Assembly: GCA_024231905.1 (NCBI GenBank)
Contig: JAAEQC010000122.1
Location: forward strand, 1-43,694
Origin: a bacterium
GTDB taxonomy: Bacteria; Krumholzibacteriota; Krumholzibacteriia; LZORAL124-64-63
DNA: 43,694 nt
Direction of reading: 5' to 3'
Program-made: the position numbers and the translations under genes
Notes under the pieces: model-generated
What the model was told of the DNA's origin: nothing
The model's database searches: none
What the model saw: only the letters and a program-made list of their open reading frames with translations
Shown: positions 1 through 7,246 of the stretch, piece by piece
Position numbering within the stretch: the stretch's first letter is position 1
Layout: each line of letters starts with the position of its first letter

Positions 1-22
1 AACTAGAGTTGCACTGAGCGCA

Positions 23-112
23 GCCGCCTTTAGGCGGCACAAGCGCCCGCTTGCGGGCGCGTCAACGCCGCTTTGAGCGGCTCACCGTGAAGGCCCCCGG
101 CTTTGCCGGGGG
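23..112. repeat. cluster of four consecutive hairpins
   Basis: Four short, GC-rich perfect hairpins lie head to tail: 23-38 (GCCGCC/GGCGGC, loop TTTA), 43-60 (GCGCCCGC/GCGGGCGC, almost no loop), 67-81 (GCCGC/GCGGC, loop TTTGA) and 94-112 (CCCCCGG/CCGGGGG around CTTTG). Spacers are 4-12 bases. No long T-run follows any of them. The array could be the 3' end of an upstream transcript or a palindromic extragenic repeat cluster; the window edge hides its left side. Confidence 0.6.
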
Positions 113-166
113 ATCGTTACTATCCCGATGCACCAACCTGCCGCGACCGACCCGCCGGAGGGCACC

Positions 167-730
167 ATGACCGACCTCTACACCCGCGAAACAACCCTCG
201 CCCTGCTCCACGAGCACACCAAGACCGACAGCCTCCGCCGCCACGCCTACGCCGTGGAAGCGGCCATGAAGGCCGCCGCCGAACGCACGGGCAACGACCC
301 GGTCTACTGGTCGGCCGTGGGCCTGCTCCACGACTTCGACTACGAGATGTACCCGGAGGCGCCGGACCACCCCCTCAAGGGTGCCGAGGTCCTTCGCGAG
401 CGCGGTTACCCGGAGGAGTTCGTGAACACCATCCTCAGCCACGCCTCCTACACAGGCGTGCCCCGGGACAGCGACTGCGCCAGATGGCTTTTCGCCGTCG
501 ATGAACTGTGCGGCTTCTGCATGGCCTGCGCCATGGTCCAACCCGACAAGAAGGTCACCCAGGTGAAGGTCAAGTCCGTGCGCAAGAAGCTCAAGAAGAA
601 GGACTTCGCCGCCAAGGTGAACCGCGAGGAGATCGCCGAGGGCGCCGCCGACCTGGGCCTCGAACGGGACGAGATCATCGGACACGTGCTGCAGGCCCTG
701 GTGCCCGTGGCCGACGACCTGGGGTTGTGA
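167..730 (+). CDS. HD-domain protein (putative metal-dependent phosphohydrolase)
   Basis: The 187-residue soluble protein has an HD-type layout: His26, the His55-Asp56 pair in GLLHDFDYE, His92, and Asp112 in FAVDELCG. These match the metal-binding residues of HD phosphohydrolases. A lysine-rich stretch (about 134-150) and a helical C-terminus follow. I chose the ATG at 167 because GGAGGG sits just upstream; an in-frame ATG at 128 lacks such a site. The stop overlaps the start of the next gene (TGATG), so translation is probably coupled. HD proteins of this small type are usually annotated as hydrolases of unknown substrate, and nothing here identifies the substrate. It has no obvious link to the sulfur genes. 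Confidence 0.85.
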   Translation: MTDLYTRETTLALLHEHTKTDSLRRHAYAVEAAMKAAAERTGNDPVYWSAVGLLHDFDYEMYPEAPDHPLKGAEVLRERGYPEEFVNTILSHASYTGVPRDSDCARWLFAVDELCGFCMACAMVQPDKKVTQVKVKSVRKKLKKKDFAAKVNREEIAEGAADLGLERDEIIGHVLQALVPVADDLGL

Positions 731-1689
731 TGAGCGACCGCTGGCCCGACAACCGCGTGACCGCCCTCTTCGGCATCGAGCATCCCGTGGTCCAGGGCGG
801 CATGATTTACCAGAGTGGGGCCAAGCTCGCCGCCGCCGTGAGCAACGCCGGCGGCCTGGGTCTCCTGGGCGCGGGCAGCATGCGGCCGGACCTCCTGCGG
901 GAACAACTCGTCAAGTGTCGCGGGCTGACCCACAAGCCCTTCGGTTTGAACCTGCCTCTGTTCTTCAAGCATGCCCGCGAGGCCATGGAGGTGGCCCTGG
1001 AAGAAGGCGTCCGCATCTTCTTCACCTCGGCCGGCTCACCAAAGAAGGCCATCGGTCCGCTCAAAGAGGCCGGTTGCACGGTGGTCCACGTGGTGGCCAG
1101 CCCCGTGCTGGCGAAGAAGTGCGAGGACGCGGGCTGCGACGCGGTGGTGTGCGAGGGTTTCGAAGCGGGTGGCCACAATGGACGCGAGGAATTGACCACC
1201 ATGGTGCTCACGCCCCAGTGCGTGGCCGCGGTGGACATCCCCGTGCTTGCGGCCGGGGGTATCGCCACCGGCGCCCAGCTGGCGGCGACCCTGGCCCTGG
1301 GCGCGGACGGCGCGCAGATCGGCTCCCGCTTTGCCATCACCGCCGAGTCCTCGGGACACGAGCGCTGGAAGCAGGCCGTGGTGGACGCGGGTCCCGCCGA
1401 CACCCAGCTGGTGCTCAAGTCCCAACAGCCGGTGCGCCTGTTGAAGAACGATTTCCGCGACCAGGTGACCAACGCCGAGGCCCGGGGCGCCGGGCGCGAG
1501 GAACTGGCTGCGCTGCTCGGCACCGGCCGGGCCCGGCGCGGCATGCTCGAGGGCGACGTGGAGGGCGGCGAGCTGGAGATCGGCCAGGTAGCCGGCCTCA
1601 TGGACGACGTGCCCACGGTGGCCGAAGTGTTCACGCGCCTGCTGACCGGCTACGATGAGGCCTGTCGCCGCCTGGGAGCGGGGGAGTGA
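730..1689 (+). CDS. nitronate monooxygenase / FabK-like FMN oxidoreductase
   Basis: The 319-residue protein belongs to the TIM-barrel FMN family that includes nitronate monooxygenase (2-nitropropane dioxygenase) and FabK enoyl-ACP reductase. Visible signatures are the N-terminal HPVVQGGM, the AVSNAGGLGLLGAGS phosphate-binding turn (about 36-50), the catalytic-type histidine at 149 in EGFEAGGHNG, and the IPVLAAGGIATGAQ and GADGAQIGSRF segments that bind the FMN phosphate. The length is normal for class I family members. The ATG at 730 shares its A with the stop of the HD gene, and its own stop overlaps the GTG of queG, so the three genes form one transcription unit. The physiological substrate cannot be decided between nitronates and enoyl-ACP; a FabK role is possible. 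Confidence 0.85.
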   Translation: MSDRWPDNRVTALFGIEHPVVQGGMIYQSGAKLAAAVSNAGGLGLLGAGSMRPDLLREQLVKCRGLTHKPFGLNLPLFFKHAREAMEVALEEGVRIFFTSAGSPKKAIGPLKEAGCTVVHVVASPVLAKKCEDAGCDAVVCEGFEAGGHNGREELTTMVLTPQCVAAVDIPVLAAGGIATGAQLAATLALGADGAQIGSRFAITAESSGHERWKQAVVDAGPADTQLVLKSQQPVRLLKNDFRDQVTNAEARGAGREELAALLGTGRARRGMLEGDVEGGELEIGQVAGLMDDVPTVAEVFTRLLTGYDEACRRLGAGE

Positions 1690-2870
1690 CTCCCCCGGTG
1701 CAGGTTCAAGCGACGGAACTGGCGGCCGAACTGACCCGGCTCTGTCCCGAACACGGTCTCGATCTGGCGGGGGCGGTGGTGTTGCCGGCGGACCTGCCCC
1801 ACGAGCAGCGCTGGCACGACTGGCTCGCCGCCGACCGCCACGGCGACCTGGAATACCTGACCCGCGATCCGGACGGCCGCGTCGACCCCACCGGTGCCAA
1901 TCCCTGGGCCCGCACTCTTCTCGTCTTCGGCCAGCGCTACACCGCAGGCTGGCCCGCCGGCGACACGGATCCATCGGCCACCGGCGCTACGGTCCCCGAG
2001 GCGCCCTGGACCGCCCGCGTGGCTCGCTACGCTCGCGGCCGCGACTACCACGACGTTCTGCTGGGAGCCATGAAGCGCCTGCTGGGCCGCCTGAGGGAGA
2101 CATGGCCTGACCTGCGGGCCCATCCCGCCACCGATACGGGCCCCTACCTCGAACGGGAATGGGCATGGCTCGCGGGTCTGGGATTCCTGGGCCGCAACAC
2201 CTGCCTCATCCACGAGCAACTGGGCTCGGGGTACTTCCTGGGGGTGGCGCCCACGAACCTGGAGGTTTCCGGGTTGCCGGCGGCGGGAACGCCCGCTGCC
2301 GAGCCACTCTACGAAATCGTGCCGCGCCGGGCCCGTCCGGAGGGTCCCGTGCCGGCCACCCGTTGCGGCACCTGCACCCGATGCCTGGACGCCTGCCCCA
2401 CCAACGCCTTGGACCTGGTCCAGGGTCTCGACGCCCATCGCTGCCTGAGCACCTGGACCATCGAATGGCGGGGCGGCGCGCCGGCTGACGAGCGCGTGGC
2501 CCAGGGCGGCATCGTCTTCGGCTGCGACATCTGCCAGGCCGTCTGTCCCTGGAACCGGCGGGCGGCCGGACGGGCCGGAGGTCCGCCCCTCGGTGACGCC
2601 TACGCCGCCGATCCTGCCCATGGGGAATTGGATCTGGCGGAACTCATCGCCCTGTCGTCGGACGAGTTCCGTGCGCGTTTCCGGCGCACGCCTTTGTGGC
2701 GCGCCCATCCGGAGGGCCTGCGCCGCAACGCCTTGGTGGCGGCGGCCAACGCCGAGCGTCGGGATTTACTGGCGGTAGTGGAGGAGGCCGGCACGAGCGA
2801 GGATCCGCAGACGGCCGCCGTGGCGGCCTGGGCCGTGGACCGTCTTCGGAGCGAGGATGGGAACCGATAG
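1686..2870 (+). CDS. queG: epoxyqueuosine reductase QueG
   Basis: QueG carries out the last step of queuosine synthesis in tRNA, reducing epoxyqueuosine with a cobalamin and two [4Fe-4S] clusters in the cytosol. The 394-residue protein shows the family landmarks: the catalytic-type Asp at 150 in DTGPYLERE, WLAGLGFLGRNTCLI, the first ferredoxin motif CGTCTRCLDACP (227-238), and the second, CDICQAVCPWN (280-290). A C-terminal tail with a HEAT-like look follows. The start is a GTG overlapping the previous stop (GTGA), preceded by a GGGAGCGGG purine run. It is the last gene of the housekeeping trio, and I infer no functional tie to sulfate reduction. Confidence 0.93.
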   Translation: MTPPVQVQATELAAELTRLCPEHGLDLAGAVVLPADLPHEQRWHDWLAADRHGDLEYLTRDPDGRVDPTGANPWARTLLVFGQRYTAGWPAGDTDPSATGATVPEAPWTARVARYARGRDYHDVLLGAMKRLLGRLRETWPDLRAHPATDTGPYLEREWAWLAGLGFLGRNTCLIHEQLGSGYFLGVAPTNLEVSGLPAAGTPAAEPLYEIVPRRARPEGPVPATRCGTCTRCLDACPTNALDLVQGLDAHRCLSTWTIEWRGGAPADERVAQGGIVFGCDICQAVCPWNRRAAGRAGGPPLGDAYAADPAHGELDLAELIALSSDEFRARFRRTPLWRAHPEGLRRNALVAAANAERRDLLAVVEEAGTSEDPQTAAVAAWAVDRLRSEDGNR

Positions 2871-2952
2871 GCTGGGATGTGCGGGACGGGCGAAAGCCAC
2901 CCTTCAGACGACGATGTACGACGAATCCGAGGGCTCTTGGTGCGCGGACCGG

Positions 2953-3282
2953 CTAGTCCGGTTCGCCTTCGCGCAGCAGGTCGTAGGGCGTCTGCACGTT
3001 CCCGACCACTTCGTGCATCTCTCCGATGTCGAAGGCGCGCATGGTGTTGGTCCGGACGTTGCCGAGGGCCGACAGGGTGTAGCTGAAGGTCGCTGCAGCC
3101 TCGTCGTTGTCCGCCTCGAAGATGTGGACCAGATCGTAGCGGCCCACCGTCCACAGGGTGTACAGGATCTTGATGCCGTGGCTCTGGATCTTCTCGGAGA
3201 AAGCCTCGGCCCGGGCCGTGGTCTTGCGCAGGTTCTTGATGCCGGTGTCCGTGAACGTCAGCAGGGCGACATACTTGGCCAT
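2953..3282 (-). CDS. GYD-domain protein
   Basis: This small (109-residue) soluble protein matches the GYD family of ferredoxin-like (dimeric alpha-beta barrel) proteins: MAKYVALLTFTDTGIKNLR at the N-terminus, the signature GRYDLVHIFEADND around residue 47 (GRYD in place of the usual GYD), and a second beta-alpha unit. The function of the family is not established. The start ATG has an ideal GAGGAGGG site. The gene faces away from the hybrid qmo/dsr operon and shares the intergenic region with it, including the same -10 sequence, which suggests co-regulation. It is convergent with queG. Confidence 0.85.
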   Translation of the reverse strand: MAKYVALLTFTDTGIKNLRKTTARAEAFSEKIQSHGIKILYTLWTVGRYDLVHIFEADNDEAAATFSYTLSALGNVRTNTMRAFDIGEMHEVVGNVQTPYDLLREGEPD

Positions 3283-3322
3283 CGTTCCCTCCTCGTCATG
3301 CGGTTCAAGCCGTCCTTAAACG

Positions 3323-3333
3323 CATTCTAGCAC
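3323..3333 (-). promoter_or_regulatory. candidate promoter -10 of the GYD gene
   Basis: On the minus strand this reads GTGCTAGAATG, with TAGAAT as the -10 box about 40 bases upstream of the GYD start. No clear -35 is visible. The same 11 bases recur on the plus strand at 3452-3462, in front of the hybrid operon. Confidence 0.4.
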
Positions 3334-3431
3334 GGAAAGGGCGTTTCCGCCATAAGGAGAGGCGCGCTAGTGTGTTGTAGATATAGGATTTATGACATCC
3401 TGATTCTGCGAAAATCCCACCTCTTCTCTTA

Positions 3432-3461
3432 TTGAAGCCGCTCGCTCAATTGTGCTAGAAT
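3432..3461 (+). promoter_or_regulatory. candidate promoter of the hybrid qmo/dsrJOP operon
   Basis: TTGAAG (3432-3437), an 18-base spacer, then TAGAAT (3456-3461) preceded by GTGC. This is a sigma70-like arrangement about 220 bases upstream of qmoA. It was identified by eye only. Confidence 0.45.
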
Positions 3462-3681
3462 GAGGTTCGAACGCCACCAGGCTTTCATCTGGATCGTACA
3501 CCTGCTCTGCATCTTCCGACCGGGCCTCATCCCGGTCTCCTGTCTCAAACGGGGGTGCATCGATGCAGCTTGTGCCGGTCCCTGGTTCGACTTCCCACCC
3601 CCCCTTTCCGATCCCCTTCCCGCGCCACCGTGGGCTCGTTCGCCCGCGGCCGGTTTCCGTCTTCCGGGAGCAGCGAACGCC

Positions 3682-4944
3682 ATGAGTATCAACGCACGAC
3701 CCATTCTGGTCATCGGTGGGGGTATCGCGGGGATGACCGCGGCTGTGGAAGCCGCCGAGGTCGGTCACCGGGTCATCCTGGTGGAGAAGGAGGCGTACCT
3801 GGGCGGCCGCGTCATGCGCACCCATCGCTACTTCCCAAAGATGTGCCCGCCCGCCTGCGGCTTCGAGATCAACACCCGGCGCCTGCGGCAGAATTCCCGC
3901 ATCACCGTCCACACCCTGGCGACGGTGGAGGAGATCACCGGTCACGCGGGCAACTTCAAGGCGCGGATCCGCGTCCGGCCCCGCTACGTCACCGGGACTC
4001 CGTCCCTGGACGGTGCGATCGCCGACCAGCTGGAGTCTGAACGGGACAACGAATTCAACCTGGGCCTGGGCCGCACCAAGGCTCTCTACCTGCCCCACGA
4101 GATGGCCTGGCCGCCGCTGCACGTCATCGACCGGGAGGCCCTGTCCGACGCGGACGCGGCGAAGCTGCAGGAGGCCTGCCCGGCCGGGGCCATCGACCTG
4201 GACATGGCGGACGAGGAACTCGAGGTGAAGGTGGGCGCGGTGGTGGTAGCCACGGGCTGGCGGCCCTACGACGCCGCCCGCCTGGACCACTTGGGCTACG
4301 GACGCTGCGCCAACGTGGTCACCAATGTCATGCTGGAACGCCTGGCGGCTCGCGACGGACCCACCGGCGGAAAGATCCTGCGTCCCTCGGACGGCGATCC
4401 GCCCCGGAACGTGGCCTTCGTCCAATGCGCCGGTTCCCGGGACGAGAACCATCTGCCCTACTGCTCGGCCGTGTGCTGCATGGGCTCCCTGAAGCACGTC
4501 CGCTACCTGCGGGAGCAGGACCCGGAGATCCGGGCCACCGTCTTCTACATCGACATCCGCACCACCGGTCGGCTGGAGAAATTCTACCAGGACATGCTCG
4601 ACGACGAGCACGTGACCTTCCTCAAGGGCAAGGTGGCGCAGGTCGACGAGGACGCGGCCACGGGCAACCTGCAACTGGACGTGGAGGACACCCTCTCGCG
4701 GGAGACCCTGCACCCGGAGTTCGACCTGGTGGTCCTGGCCACGGGCATCGTCCCCAACACGGCCGACCAACCCCTGCCCGGGGACCTGGCATACGACGAA
4801 TACGGCTTCGTGACCGGGGACGGCGCCACCGCCGGCGTGTTTGCGGCCGGTTGCGCCACCGGCCCCTGCGACGTGTCCAGCGCCACCAAGGAAGCGACGG
4901 GAGCGGCCCTCGGGGCGATCCAGAGCATGTACGGAGGGGACTGA
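3682..4944 (+). CDS. qmoA: QmoA-like FAD protein (paralog 1, ferredoxin cysteines lost)
   Basis: This 420-residue HdrA-type flavoprotein is homologous to QmoA, the cytosolic FAD subunit of the quinone-interacting oxidoreductase that exchanges electrons with APS reductase. The FAD-binding GGGIAGMTAAVEAAE lies at about 10-24, with MCPPACGFEINTRR near residue 55, FVQCAGSRDENHLPYCSAVCC and the C-terminal LATGIVPNT. Compared with the second QmoA at 35493, the insert that there carries two [4Fe-4S] motifs has kept only one cysteine (EACPAGAIDLD) while keeping the surrounding sequence (NEFNLGLGRTKALYLPHEMAWPP). Those two clusters are therefore probably absent. The ATG at 3682 is chosen because the upstream in-frame extension has no family resemblance. 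It is the first gene of a six-gene operon. Confidence 0.88.
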   Translation: MSINARPILVIGGGIAGMTAAVEAAEVGHRVILVEKEAYLGGRVMRTHRYFPKMCPPACGFEINTRRLRQNSRITVHTLATVEEITGHAGNFKARIRVRPRYVTGTPSLDGAIADQLESERDNEFNLGLGRTKALYLPHEMAWPPLHVIDREALSDADAAKLQEACPAGAIDLDMADEELEVKVGAVVVATGWRPYDAARLDHLGYGRCANVVTNVMLERLAARDGPTGGKILRPSDGDPPRNVAFVQCAGSRDENHLPYCSAVCCMGSLKHVRYLREQDPEIRATVFYIDIRTTGRLEKFYQDMLDDEHVTFLKGKVAQVDEDAATGNLQLDVEDTLSRETLHPEFDLVVLATGIVPNTADQPLPGDLAYDEYGFVTGDGATAGVFAAGCATGPCDVSSATKEATGAALGAIQSMYGGD

Positions 4945-4947
4945 GCC

Positions 4948-7206
4948 ATGGCTGACAAGATCGGCGTCTTCATCTGCACCGGCTACGGCATCGCCGAGGC
5001 CCTCGACGTGCCCGCCCTCCTGGAGCTGGCCACCGGCGACTGCGGGGCGGCCTACTGCCGGACCATCGACACCTGCCAGGGGGCCGACCTGGAGACCATC
5101 GCCGCCGACATCGCCCGCGAGGAGCTGGACGGGGCCGTCATCGCCGGCATTTCCGGCCGCCGCTACGACGACGGGCCGCTGCCACCGGACGTGGTGGTGG
5201 AGAATGTCGCCCTGCGCGAGTTTATCGTCTGGAGCCAGCCCCCCGGCGAGGAGGACACCCAGATGCTGGCGGCGGACCTCATCCGCATGCACGTGGCCAA
5301 GGTGGGCAAGATGGCCTGCCCGGAGCCCTTCCGGCCCGAGGAGGAACTGGACCGCACCCTGCTGGTGGTCGGCGGCGGCGTGACGGGCCTCACGGCGGCC
5401 CTGGCGGCGGCGCGCACGGGCTACCAGGTGCGCTTGGTGGAGAAGTCCGAAGATCTGGGGGGCTGGCTGGCCCGGCAGCACCGGTCCATTCCCACCGGAC
5501 CGCCCTACCGCGACCTGGAGGACACGGGCATCGCCAAACTCATGGCCGACGTCCTCGAGCATCCCCGCATCACCGTGCACACCTCGACGGTCACCAGCCA
5601 TATCAGTGGGGCGCCCGGCCTCTTCGACGTGACCCTGCGGGCCGAGGGCGGCACGGGTCCCGAGGAGGTGTGCCGGGTCGGCGCCATGGTCCAGGCCACC
5701 GGTTGGCGTCCGGTGGACCCGCGGCCCGATTTGTCCTACGGCCAGGTTCCGGACGTGATCCTGAACACCGAGTTCGAGGACATGGTGGCCGGAGGCGGAC
5801 CCCTCCAGCGGCCCTCGGACGGCCAACCGGTCACGAGTGTCGCCTTCATCCAGTGCGGCGGCTCGCGGGACCCGGCCCACCATTCGTACTGCTCGTCCAT
5901 CTGCTGTCTCAACTCCCTCAAGCAGGCTCTGTACGTGCGCGAGGTCAGCGACGAGGCCAAGGCCTACATCTTCTACGAGTTCATCCGCACGCCGGGCCAA
6001 TACGAGGAGTTCTATCGCCGGGTCCAGGAGGACCCGGGGGTCTTCCTGACCCGGGGCGAGGTAACGGACGTGGCGCCCGCCGCAGGCCGCCTGGCCGTCT
6101 CGGTCAAGGACACCATGCTCGGCGAGCAGGTGCAGGTGCAGGTGGATCTGGTGGTGCTGGCGGCGGGCATGGCGCCCAACGCGGCGGACGGCGAGGCCAT
6201 CCGCGCCTTCAGCGACGCCAAGCTGGCAGCCGAGTGCGCCGAGACCGACACCCAGCGGGCCGAGGCCACTGCCAGGGCCGAGCATCTCGCGCACCACGAG
6301 GGCACCGAGATCCTCAACCTGGATTATCGCCAGGGACCGGACCTGCCGTCCCTCGAGTACGGCTTCCCCGATTCCCACTTCATCTGTTTCCCCTACGAGA
6401 GCCGGCGCACGGGGATCTACCCGGCCGGCTGCGTGCGTGCGCCCATGGACGGCCGGGGCAGCCGGGCCGACGCCGCCGGCGCGGCCCTGAAAGCCATCCA
6501 GTGCGTGGAGATGACCGCCCGCGGCGAGGCGGTCCATCCCCGGGCCGGCGACCGTTCCTACCCGGATTTCTTTCTCCAACGCTGCACCCAGTGCAAGCGC
6601 TGCACTGAGGAATGCCCCTTCGGCGTGCTCAACGAGGACGAGAAGGGCACGCCCCTGCTGCAGGCCACGCGCTGCCGCCGCTGCGGCGTGTGTCTGGGGG
6701 CCTGCCCCGAGCGCATCGTCTCCTTCAAGGACTACTCGGTGGAGATCCTCTCGAGCATGATCAAGGCCGTGGAGGTGCCCGACGAGTTCGAGGAGAAGCC
6801 GCGCCTGCTGGCCCTCATGTGCGAGAACGACGCCCTACCCGCCCTGGAACTGGCGACCCAGCACCGGCTGCAGCTCAACCCCTACGTCAGGATCGTCCCT
6901 GTGCGCTGTCTGGGTTCGGTGAACGTGGAGTGGGTGAACCAGGCGGTGTCCCGGGGCTTCGACGGCGTCCTGCTCATGGGCTGCACCCACGGCGACGACT
7001 ACCAGTGCCACTTCATCAAGGGCAGCGAGCTGGCCGAGCAGCGCGGCGAGAACATCAAGGAGAAGCTGGACAAGATGGCCATGGAGAACGAGCGGGTGGA
7101 GATCCACCAGGTGCAGATCAGGGACTACGAGCGCCTGCCGGCCATCTTCGACGCCTTCGCCGAGACCATCGAAGAGATCGGCATGAACCCGTTCAAGGGT
7201 ATGTGA
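4948..7206 (+). CDS. qmoB: QmoB-like HdrA/MvhD flavoprotein (paralog 1)
   Basis: This 752-residue protein has three parts: an N-terminal HdrA-like domain (1-130), an FAD domain (GGGVTGLTAALAAARTG near 142), and a C-terminal section with two ferredoxin motifs (CTQCKRCTEECPFG and CRRCGVCLGACPER, near 545-595) joined to an MvhD-like domain (LMGCTHGDDYQCHFIKGSE). QmoB passes electrons between QmoC and QmoA/APS reductase in the cytosol. Against the paralog at 36743, the N-terminal domain keeps Cys10 and Cys43 but has Tyr13, Ile68 and Ala88 where that copy has cysteine. The HdrA-type N-terminal [4Fe-4S] cluster is probably lost. It starts 3 bases after qmoA with a GGAGGGG site, so it is co-translated. 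Confidence 0.9.
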   Translation: MADKIGVFICTGYGIAEALDVPALLELATGDCGAAYCRTIDTCQGADLETIAADIAREELDGAVIAGISGRRYDDGPLPPDVVVENVALREFIVWSQPPGEEDTQMLAADLIRMHVAKVGKMACPEPFRPEEELDRTLLVVGGGVTGLTAALAAARTGYQVRLVEKSEDLGGWLARQHRSIPTGPPYRDLEDTGIAKLMADVLEHPRITVHTSTVTSHISGAPGLFDVTLRAEGGTGPEEVCRVGAMVQATGWRPVDPRPDLSYGQVPDVILNTEFEDMVAGGGPLQRPSDGQPVTSVAFIQCGGSRDPAHHSYCSSICCLNSLKQALYVREVSDEAKAYIFYEFIRTPGQYEEFYRRVQEDPGVFLTRGEVTDVAPAAGRLAVSVKDTMLGEQVQVQVDLVVLAAGMAPNAADGEAIRAFSDAKLAAECAETDTQRAEATARAEHLAHHEGTEILNLDYRQGPDLPSLEYGFPDSHFICFPYESRRTGIYPAGCVRAPMDGRGSRADAAGAALKAIQCVEMTARGEAVHPRAGDRSYPDFFLQRCTQCKRCTEECPFGVLNEDEKGTPLLQATRCRRCGVCLGACPERIVSFKDYSVEILSSMIKAVEVPDEFEEKPRLLALMCENDALPALELATQHRLQLNPYVRIVPVRCLGSVNVEWVNQAVSRGFDGVLLMGCTHGDDYQCHFIKGSELAEQRGENIKEKLDKMAMENERVEIHQVQIRDYERLPAIFDAFAETIEEIGMNPFKGM

Positions 7207-7246
7207 CGGACGCGGGACCATCGCGTCGGACCAAGGGAGCGCGACG

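Larger units (their letters stand above)
3283..3681. other. 399-bp intergenic region with divergent promoters and long leader
   Basis: There is no convincing gene here. The region holds the two divergent -10 boxes (3323-3333 minus, 3452-3462 plus), a hairpin GACCGGG/CCCGGTC at 3518-3537 with a 6-base loop, and a perfect 12-base palindrome TGCATCGATGCA at 3556-3567. A frame open from 3460 reads in phase into qmoA, but its translation is unlike any QmoA N-terminus, so I treat 3462-3681 as an untranslated leader of about 215 bases. Confidence 0.5.

Noticed and set aside
3460..3681. N-terminal extension of qmoA starting at ATG 3460
   Set aside because: The 74 extra residues are Pro/Cys-rich and unlike any QmoA N-terminus, and this ATG overlaps the candidate -10 box.
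3367..6579. Very long open frame on the minus strand opposite qmoA/qmoB
   Set aside because: It is antisense to two clear Qmo genes, has low-complexity Gly/His/Val-rich translation and no family signature; it is a by-product of high GC content.
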